This document shows positions 9,329 through 17,433 of a stretch of 39,244 nucleotides of DNA, piece after piece. How positions within the stretch are numbered: the stretch's first letter is position 1; each line of letters starts with the position of its first letter. The stretch lies in contig JAGVHR010000235.1 in assembly GCA_020056455.1 (NCBI GenBank), forward strand, positions 1 to 39,244, read 5' to 3'. A program made the translations under genes and the position numbers. Under the pieces are notes generated by a model. It had not been told where the DNA came from. It did no database searches and saw only the letters and a list, made by a program, of their open reading frames with translations. Origin of the DNA: Thermodesulfovibrionales bacterium. Lineage in GTDB: Bacteria > Nitrospirota > Thermodesulfovibrionia > Thermodesulfovibrionales > UBA6898.

Positions 9329-10114
9329 TCATATCTCCCTGACAGACAGGACAGTATCAGCCCTCCGTGGGTCGGTATTTCCTATGCTGTCATATCCCTG
9401 AAGCCTTTCTTCTATCTTCATGGGGTGTTCTCCATTATGTATGGCAAGTATGCCCTCCATGGTCATATTCATCAATATTTCGGAGACCACAGACCTGTCA
9501 GTCACTCTTGCGCCCAGGGGCAGCATGAAGAGGTTTGAAATGACCACTCCGTAAAGGGTTGACATAAGAGCGCCTGCCATAAGTGGGGCCAGAGCGTCTA
9601 CAGAATGCAGATTGCTGAACATCCTGATTAGGATTATTACGGTGCCTACCAGCCCGAAGGCAGGAGTCAGCCGCGCCATGGTTTTCAGGATATTCTGGCT
9701 TGTATTGTAATTTACAATTCGTACAGCCATCTCCCGTTCCATGCTTTGTCGAATGTCTTCCTCACTATGATTGTTTATCAGAAGTTCAAGGCCGAACCTG
9801 AGAAAATCGTTGTCTATATCCTTTATCCTGCGTTCCATTGCCCTTATGTCAGCTCTCCTGTAAATCCTGGATAGTCCTGTTATTTCAATCAGGAGATCCT
9901 CCCTTTCACGCTGGTCCCTGAAGGTCTCGATAATGTCTCTAACAGAGCTGCGTATCTTGCTGAAAGGGAAGCCTATGAACAGAGAGCAGATGCTGCCTCC
10001 AAGAACTATGATCGCAGCGTCAGGGTTAAGGACAGACAGGCCGGAGTCCCTGAACATCAGTCCTACAAAAAGGGCCATGCCGCACATCAGTAATCCGCCT
10101 ATAACAAAATTCAT
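9329..10114 (-). CDS. motA: Flagellar motor stator protein MotA
   Basis: MNFVIGGLLMCGMALFVG start at 10114 with SD GGAGGTGGCAG; TPAFGLVGTVIILIRMF, PLMAGALMSTLYGVVISNLFMLPLG. Confidence 0.92.
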   Translation of the reverse strand: MNFVIGGLLMCGMALFVGLMFRDSGLSVLNPDAAIIVLGGSICSLFIGFPFSKIRSSVRDIIETFRDQREREDLLIEITGLSRIYRRADIRAMERRIKDIDNDFLRFGLELLINNHSEEDIRQSMEREMAVRIVNYNTSQNILKTMARLTPAFGLVGTVIILIRMFSNLHSVDALAPLMAGALMSTLYGVVISNLFMLPLGARVTDRSVVSEILMNMTMEGILAIHNGEHPMKIEERLQGYDSIGNTDPRRADTVLSVREI

Positions 10115-10158
10115 CTGCCACCTCCTGGAGATTTGGATGTTTCCAATATCAAAGAGAA

Positions 10159-10174
10159 AGCAACTGCCGTGCCA
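10159..10174 (-). promoter_or_regulatory. Sigma54 (RpoN)-type -24/-12 promoter for motAB
   Basis: Minus strand reads TGGCAC-GGCAG-TTGCT (consensus TGGCAC-N5-TTGCW); predicted +1 near 10148, about 34 nt upstream of motA ATG. Confidence 0.8.
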
Positions 10175-10395
10175 GGGCTCATTGGCTCTGATTGTCAACA
10201 ATAAATTCGCCGGCAGGCGGAAACACCCCCTGACCAGAAGAATATTTTTCCCTGTGTAAGGGTACATTTTTCCCTCTGCGCATTGATCTTTGAGGATAAT
10301 TTCCTTCGTCTCAAGCGTAGGAAAATTTCAGGGAGATTTCGATGGTCAGGTACGAGGACTTATAAGAGGGTCTCGGGCAATTTTCAGTTAATGTC

Positions 10396-10485
<90 letters not shown>

Positions 10486-10500
10486 ATTTTTTAGAAGTGA

Positions 10501-10509
10501 ATTATACCA
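10501..10509 (-). promoter_or_regulatory. Extended -10 element for tRNA-Ser
   Basis: Minus strand TGGTATAAT ends 16 nt upstream of the mature tRNA 5' end; no good -35. Confidence 0.55.
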
Positions 10510-10605
10510 TATTTAACGTATTGCCTTTCTGCTCCTTTCCCTGTCAAGGATAAGGTCTTCTTCAAAGGCTTTATTGATGATTTCATCTCAAGGCGTGAAA
10601 GGGTT

Positions 10606-11379
10606 TTAAGTTCTTCGGCGATCTTTTTTCTTCCAGTCTTTATGTGCCTTGTCTTTAATATGGTCCACATCTATCCTGTTTTTTATATCAGATGGAACGC
10701 AGGCCATATACTCAGGAAGAAATTTTGAATCAACCCATGCCTCTGCGCCGAGTTCAAGCCCATTGCGATAAAACCTTGCGAGGTCTTTTATAATCCCGGC
10801 AATATTTGGGGCGCCGTATAATTTTGTCTGATCAAGGTCAATAAAAAAAATACTCATTGCATCCGGATTCTCCTGCACAAGAATATTGGACCATTTCAGG
10901 TCTCCGTGAACTGCTCCGGCCAAATGCCAGTCGGCCACATTCCTGGCGAGCAGGCATGCGATATTTTCGTATTTGCTTAATTGCGGGTTATTGAATATAT
11001 GGACAAGATTCATCGAATTTTCTATTACAGAACTGAGGTAAAAGGAATTTCTCTGTTTCCAGGTGAGTTCTATGCAGGCAAAGGGTTCCGGCACCGGGAG
11101 CCCCATTTCCCAAAGCCTAAGATTTATTTTATAGAGGTGCTGCGCCCTGCTGCCGAAGACGAGCTTTGCGAGGAAGTGAAAAAAACCCTTGTAATTGAAC
11201 CTCTTTACCAATAGGTCATGGGGAAGCCCTGTATACCTGCCTGCGAGAATGCCGACAGTCGTTGACACATCATGCTTCTCCAGCACGAACGACTCCTCCC
11301 TGTTGCTGATTATCCGCTCCAGATTGGCAGACAGCAGAAAGGGATTATCAGACAAAAGGCGTAGAAATTTGCGCGGCAT
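10606..11379 (-). CDS. Kdo/WaaP-like lipopolysaccharide kinase family protein
   Basis: HGDLKWSNILVQ (catalytic loop) and IFFIDLDQTKLYG (DFD-like) with N-terminal LLVKRFNYKG; small protein-kinase-like fold of the Kdo kinase/InaA type. Confidence 0.7.
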   Translation of the reverse strand: MPRKFLRLLSDNPFLLSANLERIISNREESFVLEKHDVSTTVGILAGRYTGLPHDLLVKRFNYKGFFHFLAKLVFGSRAQHLYKINLRLWEMGLPVPEPFACIELTWKQRNSFYLSSVIENSMNLVHIFNNPQLSKYENIACLLARNVADWHLAGAVHGDLKWSNILVQENPDAMSIFFIDLDQTKLYGAPNIAGIIKDLARFYRNGLELGAEAWVDSKFLPEYMACVPSDIKNRIDVDHIKDKAHKDWKKKDRRRT

Positions 11380-11407
11380 ATAGTGATGTATCCTTTTTAA
11401 AAAGCAC

Positions 11408-11427
11408 TTGAGGCACTTGCAAAAGTA
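11408..11427 (+). repeat. Solo left terminus of the TTGAGGCNCTTGCAAAAGTA repeat family
   Basis: ttgaggcacttgcaaaagta; 19/20 identity to the left end at 11472. Confidence 0.6.
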
Positions 11428-11471
11428 TCAGAATTCCTATTTTATCTTGCGGAGGCGTTTTTATAATACCA

Positions 11472-11607
11472 TTGAGGCCCTTGCAAAAGTAAAAAACACA
11501 AGGTTGCCATTTCGACCAAAGGAAAAAATCTTATGTTTATCAACACGATGAAAGATTCCTCATTTCATTCGGAATGACTGAATTGGTACTTTTGCAAGAG
11601 GCTCCAC
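11472..11607. repeat. MITE-like inverted-repeat element (copy 1)
   Basis: Left end ttgaggcccttgcaaaagta (11472-11491), inverted right end tacttttgcaagaggctcca (11588-11607), core aaagattcctc...ggaatgac. Confidence 0.7.
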
Positions 11608-11725
11608 TCAGTCCTGACTTTGTCCGGCTTGCCACAAATAGAAGAGGCCTGCGATAGAGCGCCCGGCAATGCGGCTGGGCACACACGGACCCATGAACCG
11701 TGCAGAATATTTGGATATATTCTTG

Positions 11726-11731
11726 TATAAT
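11726..11731 (+). promoter_or_regulatory. Candidate -10 (TATAAT) upstream of ugd
   Basis: tataat 32 nt upstream of the ugd ATG; no convincing -35. Confidence 0.35.
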
Positions 11732-11762
11732 ACATAACCAATTGCAATAATCTGGAGGTAAT

Positions 11763-13067
11763 ATGCATATCGGAGTCATAGGAACAGGATATGTCGGGCT
11801 CGTCACAGGGGCCTGTTTTGCCGAATTCGGCGTTTCAGTCACCTGCATAGACAAGGACGCAAAAAAAATCAGGTCCCTGAAAAAAGGGGAGATACCTTTT
11901 TTTGAACCCGGTCTTGGCGATCTTGTCAGGAAGAATGTCAAGAACAACCGCCTCAGGTTTTCAACAAAGATTCAGGATGCCATTGACTCCTGCCTGGTCA
12001 TCTTCATTGCGGTGGGCACACCGCCGCGGGGAGACGGTTCAGCGGATATGCGTTATGTGGAGGAGGTGGCTGCTGAGATCGCCCAGGGCATCCGGGACTA
12101 TAAGGTGATAGTCACCAAGAGCACAGTGCCTGTTGGCACCGGCGCCAGGATCAGACAGATCATCTCGAAGCGGCTTAAGGAGCAGGTGGATTTCGATATC
12201 GTATCTAATCCTGAATTCCTTCGGGAAGGTTCTGCGATCGAGGATTTTATGCGTCCCAACAGGGTAGTGCTGGGAACTTCGAGCCAGCAGGCAATCGCGA
12301 TCATGAAGGACCTGTATAGTCCGCTCTATCTTATAGAGACCCCGTTTGTGATCACCAATGTTGAGACTGCCGAACTTATCAAATACGCTTCGAATTCTTT
12401 TCTTGCTGTTAAAATATCCTTTATCAACGAGATGTCCAACCTCTGTGACAGGGTCGGCGCTGATGTCCATATGGTTGCAAAAGGCATGGGGCTTGACCAT
12501 CGGATTGGAGGGAAGTTTCTCCACCCTGGTCCGGGCTTTGGCGGGTCGTGTTTTCCAAAGGACACGAGGGCGCTGATGACCATCGCGCGGGACAATAATG
12601 TCGAACTTGGAGTGGTCGGGGCAGCGGTTGAGGCCAACGAACGGCAGAAGCTGATTGTCTCTGAAAAGATACGACATGAACTTGGACAGATCAGGGGAAA
12701 AACCGTAGCTTTGCTCGGTCTTTCTTTCAAGCCTAATACCAATGATATGCGCGAAGCGCCTTCGGTCCGAATCATCGAACATCTCCTTAAGGCAAAGGCG
12801 AAGGTGACGGCTTATGATCCGATCGCCATGGAAGACGCAAAAGCGATTTTCAGCGCAGGCGTGAAGTTTGCTGCAAATGCCTACGACTGTGCAAAAGGCG
12901 CAGATGCGCTCGTTATCGTGACTGAATGGAACGAGTTCAGAAACCTCGACCTGTTGAAACTGAAGGGGCTGCTGAAAGAGCCTCTCTTTTTCGATCTGCG
13001 TAATATTTACGACCCTGCAAAGATGAAGAAACTCGGTTTCAGGTATTTCTGTATCGGCAGGAATTAG
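11763..13067 (+). CDS. ugd: UDP-glucose 6-dehydrogenase
   Basis: MHIGVIGTGYVGLVTGACFAEFG, NPEFLREGSAIEDFMRPNRVVLG, GPGFGGSCFPKDTRAL; SD ggaggt. Confidence 0.95.
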   Translation: MHIGVIGTGYVGLVTGACFAEFGVSVTCIDKDAKKIRSLKKGEIPFFEPGLGDLVRKNVKNNRLRFSTKIQDAIDSCLVIFIAVGTPPRGDGSADMRYVEEVAAEIAQGIRDYKVIVTKSTVPVGTGARIRQIISKRLKEQVDFDIVSNPEFLREGSAIEDFMRPNRVVLGTSSQQAIAIMKDLYSPLYLIETPFVITNVETAELIKYASNSFLAVKISFINEMSNLCDRVGADVHMVAKGMGLDHRIGGKFLHPGPGFGGSCFPKDTRALMTIARDNNVELGVVGAAVEANERQKLIVSEKIRHELGQIRGKTVALLGLSFKPNTNDMREAPSVRIIEHLLKAKAKVTAYDPIAMEDAKAIFSAGVKFAANAYDCAKGADALVIVTEWNEFRNLDLLKLKGLLKEPLFFDLRNIYDPAKMKKLGFRYFCIGRN

Positions 13068-13138
13068 GGAGTCGGCAGTAGTCAGAAACTGAAGCGAGGC
13101 AGTTGCCGGGAATAATAGATGCATCAACATAATGGGAG

Positions 13139-13897
13139 ATGCCGGGAAAGGTGACAGGATATAAAGCAGTATTTTCTGAGGAAGATAAAGAAAAAATCAT
13201 CAGGGATTTCCTTCCGTTTATAAAATATACGGCAAACCGTTTTTCATGGCGGCTTCCGCCTCAAATGACCGTCGACGATCTCATCAGCAGCGGCCTCATG
13301 GGTTTGCTTGACGCGCTTGAAAAATTCGAGCACGGCAGAGTCAAGCTCAGGACATATGCCGAATTCAGGATAAAAGGGTCAATGCTCGACGAACTCAGGT
13401 CCGTGGACTGGGTGCCCAGATCCATGAAGCAGAAGATCAATGAGATCAAGACGGCCCACGGCAGTCTCGAAAAGAAACTCGGACGCATGCCTGACGATGA
13501 AGAAGTTGCTGAAATGCTTGAAATTTCCCTCGATGAGTATTATAAGACCCTCCAGAGCGCAAACGGCGCAATATCACTTCGCTTTGAGGATTTTGAGGAT
13601 GGCGGCCCGAATGAGGGCCTGAATATCCTTGAATGTATCCCTGACCGGCAGGCCAGGAGCCCGCTTGCCATGCTTGAGGAGGCTGATCAAAAAAAGGTCC
13701 TTGCCCGCTTTATCTCGGCACTCCCTGAAAAGGAAAAGCTGCTACTTTCGCTTTACTACTGGGATGAGTTGACCATGAAGGAGATTGGAAAAGTCATGAA
13801 ACTGACGGAGGGCAGGGTCTGCCAGCTCCATAGCCAGGCATTAATACGGCTTAAGGCCAGGATGTCAAATGAGATGTCGGTTAAAGAAACCGACTGA
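13139..13897 (+). CDS. fliA: RNA polymerase sigma factor FliA (sigma28)
   Basis: FLPFIKYTANRFSWRLPPQMTVDDLISSGLMGLLDALEKFEHGR, EFRIKGSMLDELRSVDWVPRSMKQK, YYWDELTMKEIGKVMKLTEGRVCQLHSQAL. The start codon is uncertain (GTG 13150 possible). Confidence 0.92.
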   Translation: MPGKVTGYKAVFSEEDKEKIIRDFLPFIKYTANRFSWRLPPQMTVDDLISSGLMGLLDALEKFEHGRVKLRTYAEFRIKGSMLDELRSVDWVPRSMKQKINEIKTAHGSLEKKLGRMPDDEEVAEMLEISLDEYYKTLQSANGAISLRFEDFEDGGPNEGLNILECIPDRQARSPLAMLEEADQKKVLARFISALPEKEKLLLSLYYWDELTMKEIGKVMKLTEGRVCQLHSQALIRLKARMSNEMSVKETD

Positions 13898-13909
13898 ACA
13901 GGCCGATTA
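13882..13909 (+). promoter_or_regulatory. Possible sigma28-type promoter for the HEAT/che operon
   Basis: TAAAGAAA (13882-13889), N12, GCCGATTA (13902-13909); close to TAAAGTTT-N11-GCCGATAA but spacer +1 and one -10 mismatch. Confidence 0.35.
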
Positions 13910-13918
13910 ATATAAATT

Positions 13919-15766
13919 ATGAAGCGTTCCATACGCATGCCAAAATTGCTGAAAGACCTTTCCCATAGTGATGACACCAAAAGACGGGCTGCCGCGGAGC
14001 TTCTCTCAGGCGGGGATGAGCGGGCAATCTATCCTCTGATCAGGGCTTTGCAGGACAATAATCCTGGCGTTCAGGATGCAGCAATGCGCTCTCTTGTTTC
14101 CATAGGAGGTGAAGTCACTGCCTACATGGTAATCCCCCTTCTCAGGGAAGATTCGTATCTCAGGAATACTGCACTTATAATCCTGAGGGAGATCGGCGTG
14201 GAGACAGTGCCTCTTCTGTATTCTCTTCTCAGGGACAAGGATGACGATATAAGAAAATTCGCCCTTGATCTTCTGATCGACATCAATCAGGATGTTGATT
14301 CCGGGAAAATCCTGCCGCTGCTTAAGGACTCCAATCAGAATGTGCGGGCTTCGGCTGTCAGGGCTGCAGGTCTTGTGATGCAAAAAGATGCGGTCCCTTT
14401 TCTCCTCGATGCGCTCAAGGATGAGGAATGGGTATGCTTTTCCGCGCTTGAAGCGCTCGCGAAAATACAGGATGAAGCTGCTGTCCTGCCTATAGTTTCG
14501 CTCATTGAAAGTCAGAGCATGGTCCTCAGGTTTTCCGCGCTTGAGGCGCTCGGAAGCATTGGCTCGCCTATTGCGACAGGTCCCCTTTTGGCCTGTTTTT
14601 CCAGGGCTGATGAAATGGAAAAACGCGAAATAGTGAAGAGTCTTGTCCGGATCGGAGCAACTCCTTCCATGGCCGGCATATCAGGTATCCTTGTCGATAT
14701 GCTGAAAAATAGCGACTGGGACGAAAAGATGATAGCACTGAAAGGCATTGTTGCGCTCGGTCTGGAAGAAGCAATAACAGACATCGTGGACATGGGCGGA
14801 TCTCTGGACCCCTCAGCGCCTGAGAGCGAGGAAAGGCTGGACAGTATAAGGGAAGCCCTTCTGAGTTTCGGTTGCAAAGACGCTCTTGTGGGCTGCCTTG
14901 AAAACCCTTCCATTAGATTCCGCGGAAGGGTACTGGCTATCGGGCTGATCGGCGAACTCAGATGCCGGGACGCGGTCCCTTCATTGGTAAAGCTTATTGA
15001 AGGCAACCTGCGGGATGTCCGCCGTGCAAGCGTCAGGGCGCTCGGAGAGATGAGCAATAGCGGGGAGTTGCAGGTGTTTCAGGATACGATTAGCGACAAT
15101 GACAGCCATGTGAGAAAGGTGGCAATAGAGGTATTGGGCAGGATAGGCGGAAATGACTCCTTTGAACTCCTTTTGAAACTGCTCTCTGTTGAGAAATACA
15201 GGGATGTGCTTGAAGAGATAGTGAAGGCCCTTATAATACTCGATCAGCAGACTCTCTGCGGTCACGCAGGTGAATTCAACGCCACGCTCAGGGAGCTCCT
15301 TGCCCGACATGTGGACGATCAGAATGTCCTGATCAGTCTTGCAGGAGATGACAACCAGCAGGTAAGGGTCGCCGCCATAGCCGGTCTCGGCAGAATCGGC
15401 TCTGATGCGGCCATTGTACAGCTCCGGCAGTTCGTGAAAGACCCTGACAGGGAATTGAGGAAGGCTGCTGTTACGGCAATGGGTGAGCTTGGCTGCTGTT
15501 ATGACTATATCAGGGCAGCGCTTAATGATGAGGACATGTGGGTGCGACTCCATGCAGTCAAGGCCCTTGGCAGCTCAGAAGACCCGGCCAATATCGAGGC
15601 GCTGATGGCAGGGTTGAATGACAGGGAAATGCCGGTTGTCCTTTCCACAATTGATGCTGTTGCCCGGATAGGGGGACGGGAGGCATTCAGCGCGCTTGCA
15701 TGTCTTGAGGACCATGACAATCCTGTCATAAGGGAAAAGGCAGTGCAGACACTTGAGAGTTTATGA
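13919..15766 (+). CDS. Large HEAT-repeat (PBS-lyase-like) protein in chemotaxis operon
   Basis: 615 aa of recurring units such as DDNQQVRVAAIAGLGRIGSDAAIVQLRQFVKDPDRELRKAAVTAMGELG. Confidence 0.88.
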   Translation: MKRSIRMPKLLKDLSHSDDTKRRAAAELLSGGDERAIYPLIRALQDNNPGVQDAAMRSLVSIGGEVTAYMVIPLLREDSYLRNTALIILREIGVETVPLLYSLLRDKDDDIRKFALDLLIDINQDVDSGKILPLLKDSNQNVRASAVRAAGLVMQKDAVPFLLDALKDEEWVCFSALEALAKIQDEAAVLPIVSLIESQSMVLRFSALEALGSIGSPIATGPLLACFSRADEMEKREIVKSLVRIGATPSMAGISGILVDMLKNSDWDEKMIALKGIVALGLEEAITDIVDMGGSLDPSAPESEERLDSIREALLSFGCKDALVGCLENPSIRFRGRVLAIGLIGELRCRDAVPSLVKLIEGNLRDVRRASVRALGEMSNSGELQVFQDTISDNDSHVRKVAIEVLGRIGGNDSFELLLKLLSVEKYRDVLEEIVKALIILDQQTLCGHAGEFNATLRELLARHVDDQNVLISLAGDDNQQVRVAAIAGLGRIGSDAAIVQLRQFVKDPDRELRKAAVTAMGELGCCYDYIRAALNDEDMWVRLHAVKALGSSEDPANIEALMAGLNDREMPVVLSTIDAVARIGGREAFSALACLEDHDNPVIREKAVQTLESL

Positions 15767-16578
15767 ATATAATACTTCAGGATTCCACTTTCAAACAGCT
15801 CAGAGACTTTATATATGAGAAATCAGGTATTTTTATTCCTGATTCCAAGAAATATCTGCTTGAAAACCGCCTTATAAAACGTATGCAGGAAAAAAATATC
15901 ACCAATTTCGAGGACTACCTGTATCTCGTGGTTTACGGAAATAACAGTCTCGAACTTGCCAGGTTGTTTGACGCAGTTACGACAAACGAAACCTATTTTT
16001 TCAGGGAGCCCCAGCAGCTTGACGTGTTCGTCAATGACATTACGCCAAAAATCATAACCCGGAAGGCGACAAACGATATCAGTATCTGGTCTGCCGCCTC
16101 TTCCACCGGGGAGGAGCCATATAACCTTGTGATGCTGCTCAGGGAGAAGATGCCGCAGCTCCGCACCCAGGTCATCGGTTCCGATATCAGTGACAGCGTT
16201 CTTGAATCAGCCCGGAAGGCCGCTTACAGCTCCTATTCCGTGAGGAACGTGCCCCCGTTGTATATGAGTAAATATTTCAAGACAAACGGTCAGAACTTTG
16301 AGTTGGATGTGTCGGTCCGCAATGCCGTCATGTTCAAGAACCTGAACCTGATGGACAGTTCGAAAATGAAGACAGTCCGCAATATGGACGTGATCTTCTG
16401 TAGAAACGTACTCATCTATTTCGATGAAAAGGCAAAGCAAAGGGCAGTTTCTCATCTCTATGACAGCCTGAGACCCAACGGCTATCTTTTTATCGGGGCA
16501 TCGGAGAGCCTGCATAACGTGACCCGTGCTTTCAAGCCTGTTGTTATCAATAAAGTTGTCGTATATCAGAGGGGGTAG
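15763..16578 (+). CDS. cheR: CheR chemotaxis protein methyltransferase
   Basis: AVTTNETYFFREPQQLDVF, IWSAASSTGEEPYNLVMLL, MDVIFCRNVLIYFDEKAKQRAVSHLYDSLRPNGYLFIGASESL; ATGA overlap with HEAT gene. Confidence 0.95.
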   Translation: MNIILQDSTFKQLRDFIYEKSGIFIPDSKKYLLENRLIKRMQEKNITNFEDYLYLVVYGNNSLELARLFDAVTTNETYFFREPQQLDVFVNDITPKIITRKATNDISIWSAASSTGEEPYNLVMLLREKMPQLRTQVIGSDISDSVLESARKAAYSSYSVRNVPPLYMSKYFKTNGQNFELDVSVRNAVMFKNLNLMDSSKMKTVRNMDVIFCRNVLIYFDEKAKQRAVSHLYDSLRPNGYLFIGASESLHNVTRAFKPVVINKVVVYQRG

Positions 16579-16579
16579 C

Positions 16580-16972
16580 ATGAAGATATTGGTTGTAGAC
16601 GATTGCGCGACGACGAGAAAGCTCCTGAGCCTGTATCTTAAATCAAAAGGATATGAGGTGGTTACAGCTGAAAACGGTCTTGACGCCCTGGAGAAAGTCG
16701 GCAAGGAAAATGTCAACCTGGTGCTTTCTGATCTCAATATGCCCTATATGGACGGCATCGAGTTTGTGAAGAGTCTGAGGGCGAACCCTGATACCGCAGA
16801 ACTGCCGGTTGTTATGGTTACGACCGAGGCAGACCCTGAGGAGAAGGAAAAGGCCATGAAAGCAGGAGCCAATGGCTATATGATAAAACCGGTGACAGCA
16901 GAGATGGTTGCTCGGAATATAAAAGAAATCATGAAAGAACTGTTTGGAAAGGGAGGTAGTTCAGATGCCTGA
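16580..16972 (+). CDS. CheY-like response regulator (first of tandem pair)
   Basis: [20 protein letters not shown]...[17 protein letters not shown]...[27 protein letters not shown]. Confidence 0.9.
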   Translation: MKILVVDDCATTRKLLSLYLKSKGYEVVTAENGLDALEKVGKENVNLVLSDLNMPYMDGIEFVKSLRANPDTAELPVVMVTTEADPEEKEKAMKAGANGYMIKPVTAEMVARNIKEIMKELFGKGGSSDA

Positions 16973-17354
16973 TCTGAAGATGAAGTTTCTGGTTGTTGAC
17001 GATTTCTCGACGATGAGAAGGATCGTTAAGAATATCCTGAAACAACTCGGTTACGACAATATTGACGAGGCTGAAGACGGGGCACAGGCCTATTCCAAAT
17101 TGCAGAACGACCATTATGATTTCGTGATTTCAGACTGGAACATGCCTAATATGGACGGCCTTGATCTATTAAAGAAGATCAGGGGCGATGCGAGGCTGAA
17201 GGCGATGCCGGTCCTGATGGTGACGGCCGAGGCAGAAAAAGACAAGGTCATAGCCGCGATTCAGGCCGGAGTGAACAACTATATCGTAAAGCCTTTTACA
17301 GCTGAGGTGCTGAAGGAAAAAATGGACAGGATATTCGAAAAACTGGGGAAGTGA
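16965..17354 (+). CDS. cheY: CheY chemotaxis response regulator (classical type)
   Basis: [37 protein letters not shown]...[21 protein letters not shown]...[46 protein letters not shown] gggaggt. Confidence 0.95.
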   Translation: MPDLKMKFLVVDDFSTMRRIVKNILKQLGYDNIDEAEDGAQAYSKLQNDHYDFVISDWNMPNMDGLDLLKKIRGDARLKAMPVLMVTAEAEKDKVIAAIQAGVNNYIVKPFTAEVLKEKMDRIFEKLGK

Positions 17355-17358
17355 CGTT

Positions 17359-17417
17359 AGGTATGAGTAGCGCCCTCAGTTTCTGACACCTTACACTCAT
17401 AACCTTATATTGGGCGC
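17359..17417 (+). promoter_or_regulatory. Candidate structured leader (interleaved inverted repeats, H-type pseudoknot topology) upstream of cheA
   Basis: AGGTATGAGT (17359-17368) pairs with ACTCATAACCT (17395-17405, one bulge); GCGCCC (17370-17375) pairs with GGGCGC (17412-17417); order A-B-A'-B'. Confidence 0.45.
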
Positions 17418-17433
17418 CTGCGAGGAGCGAGCA

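Noticed and set aside
10248-10276. tttttccct direct repeat with CCCTgtgtaAGGG mini-hairpin near motA/tRNA
   Set aside because: Only a 4-bp stem; too weak to call a terminator or operator.
11641-11702. Two short GC-rich hairpins upstream of ugd, considered as a possible small RNA
   Set aside because: Short stems only, no match to a known RNA family that I recognise; would need Infernal/Rfam.
12039-13130. 363-aa minus-strand ORF
   Set aside because: Fully antisense to ugd, which has strong motifs; long antisense ORFs are common in this composition.
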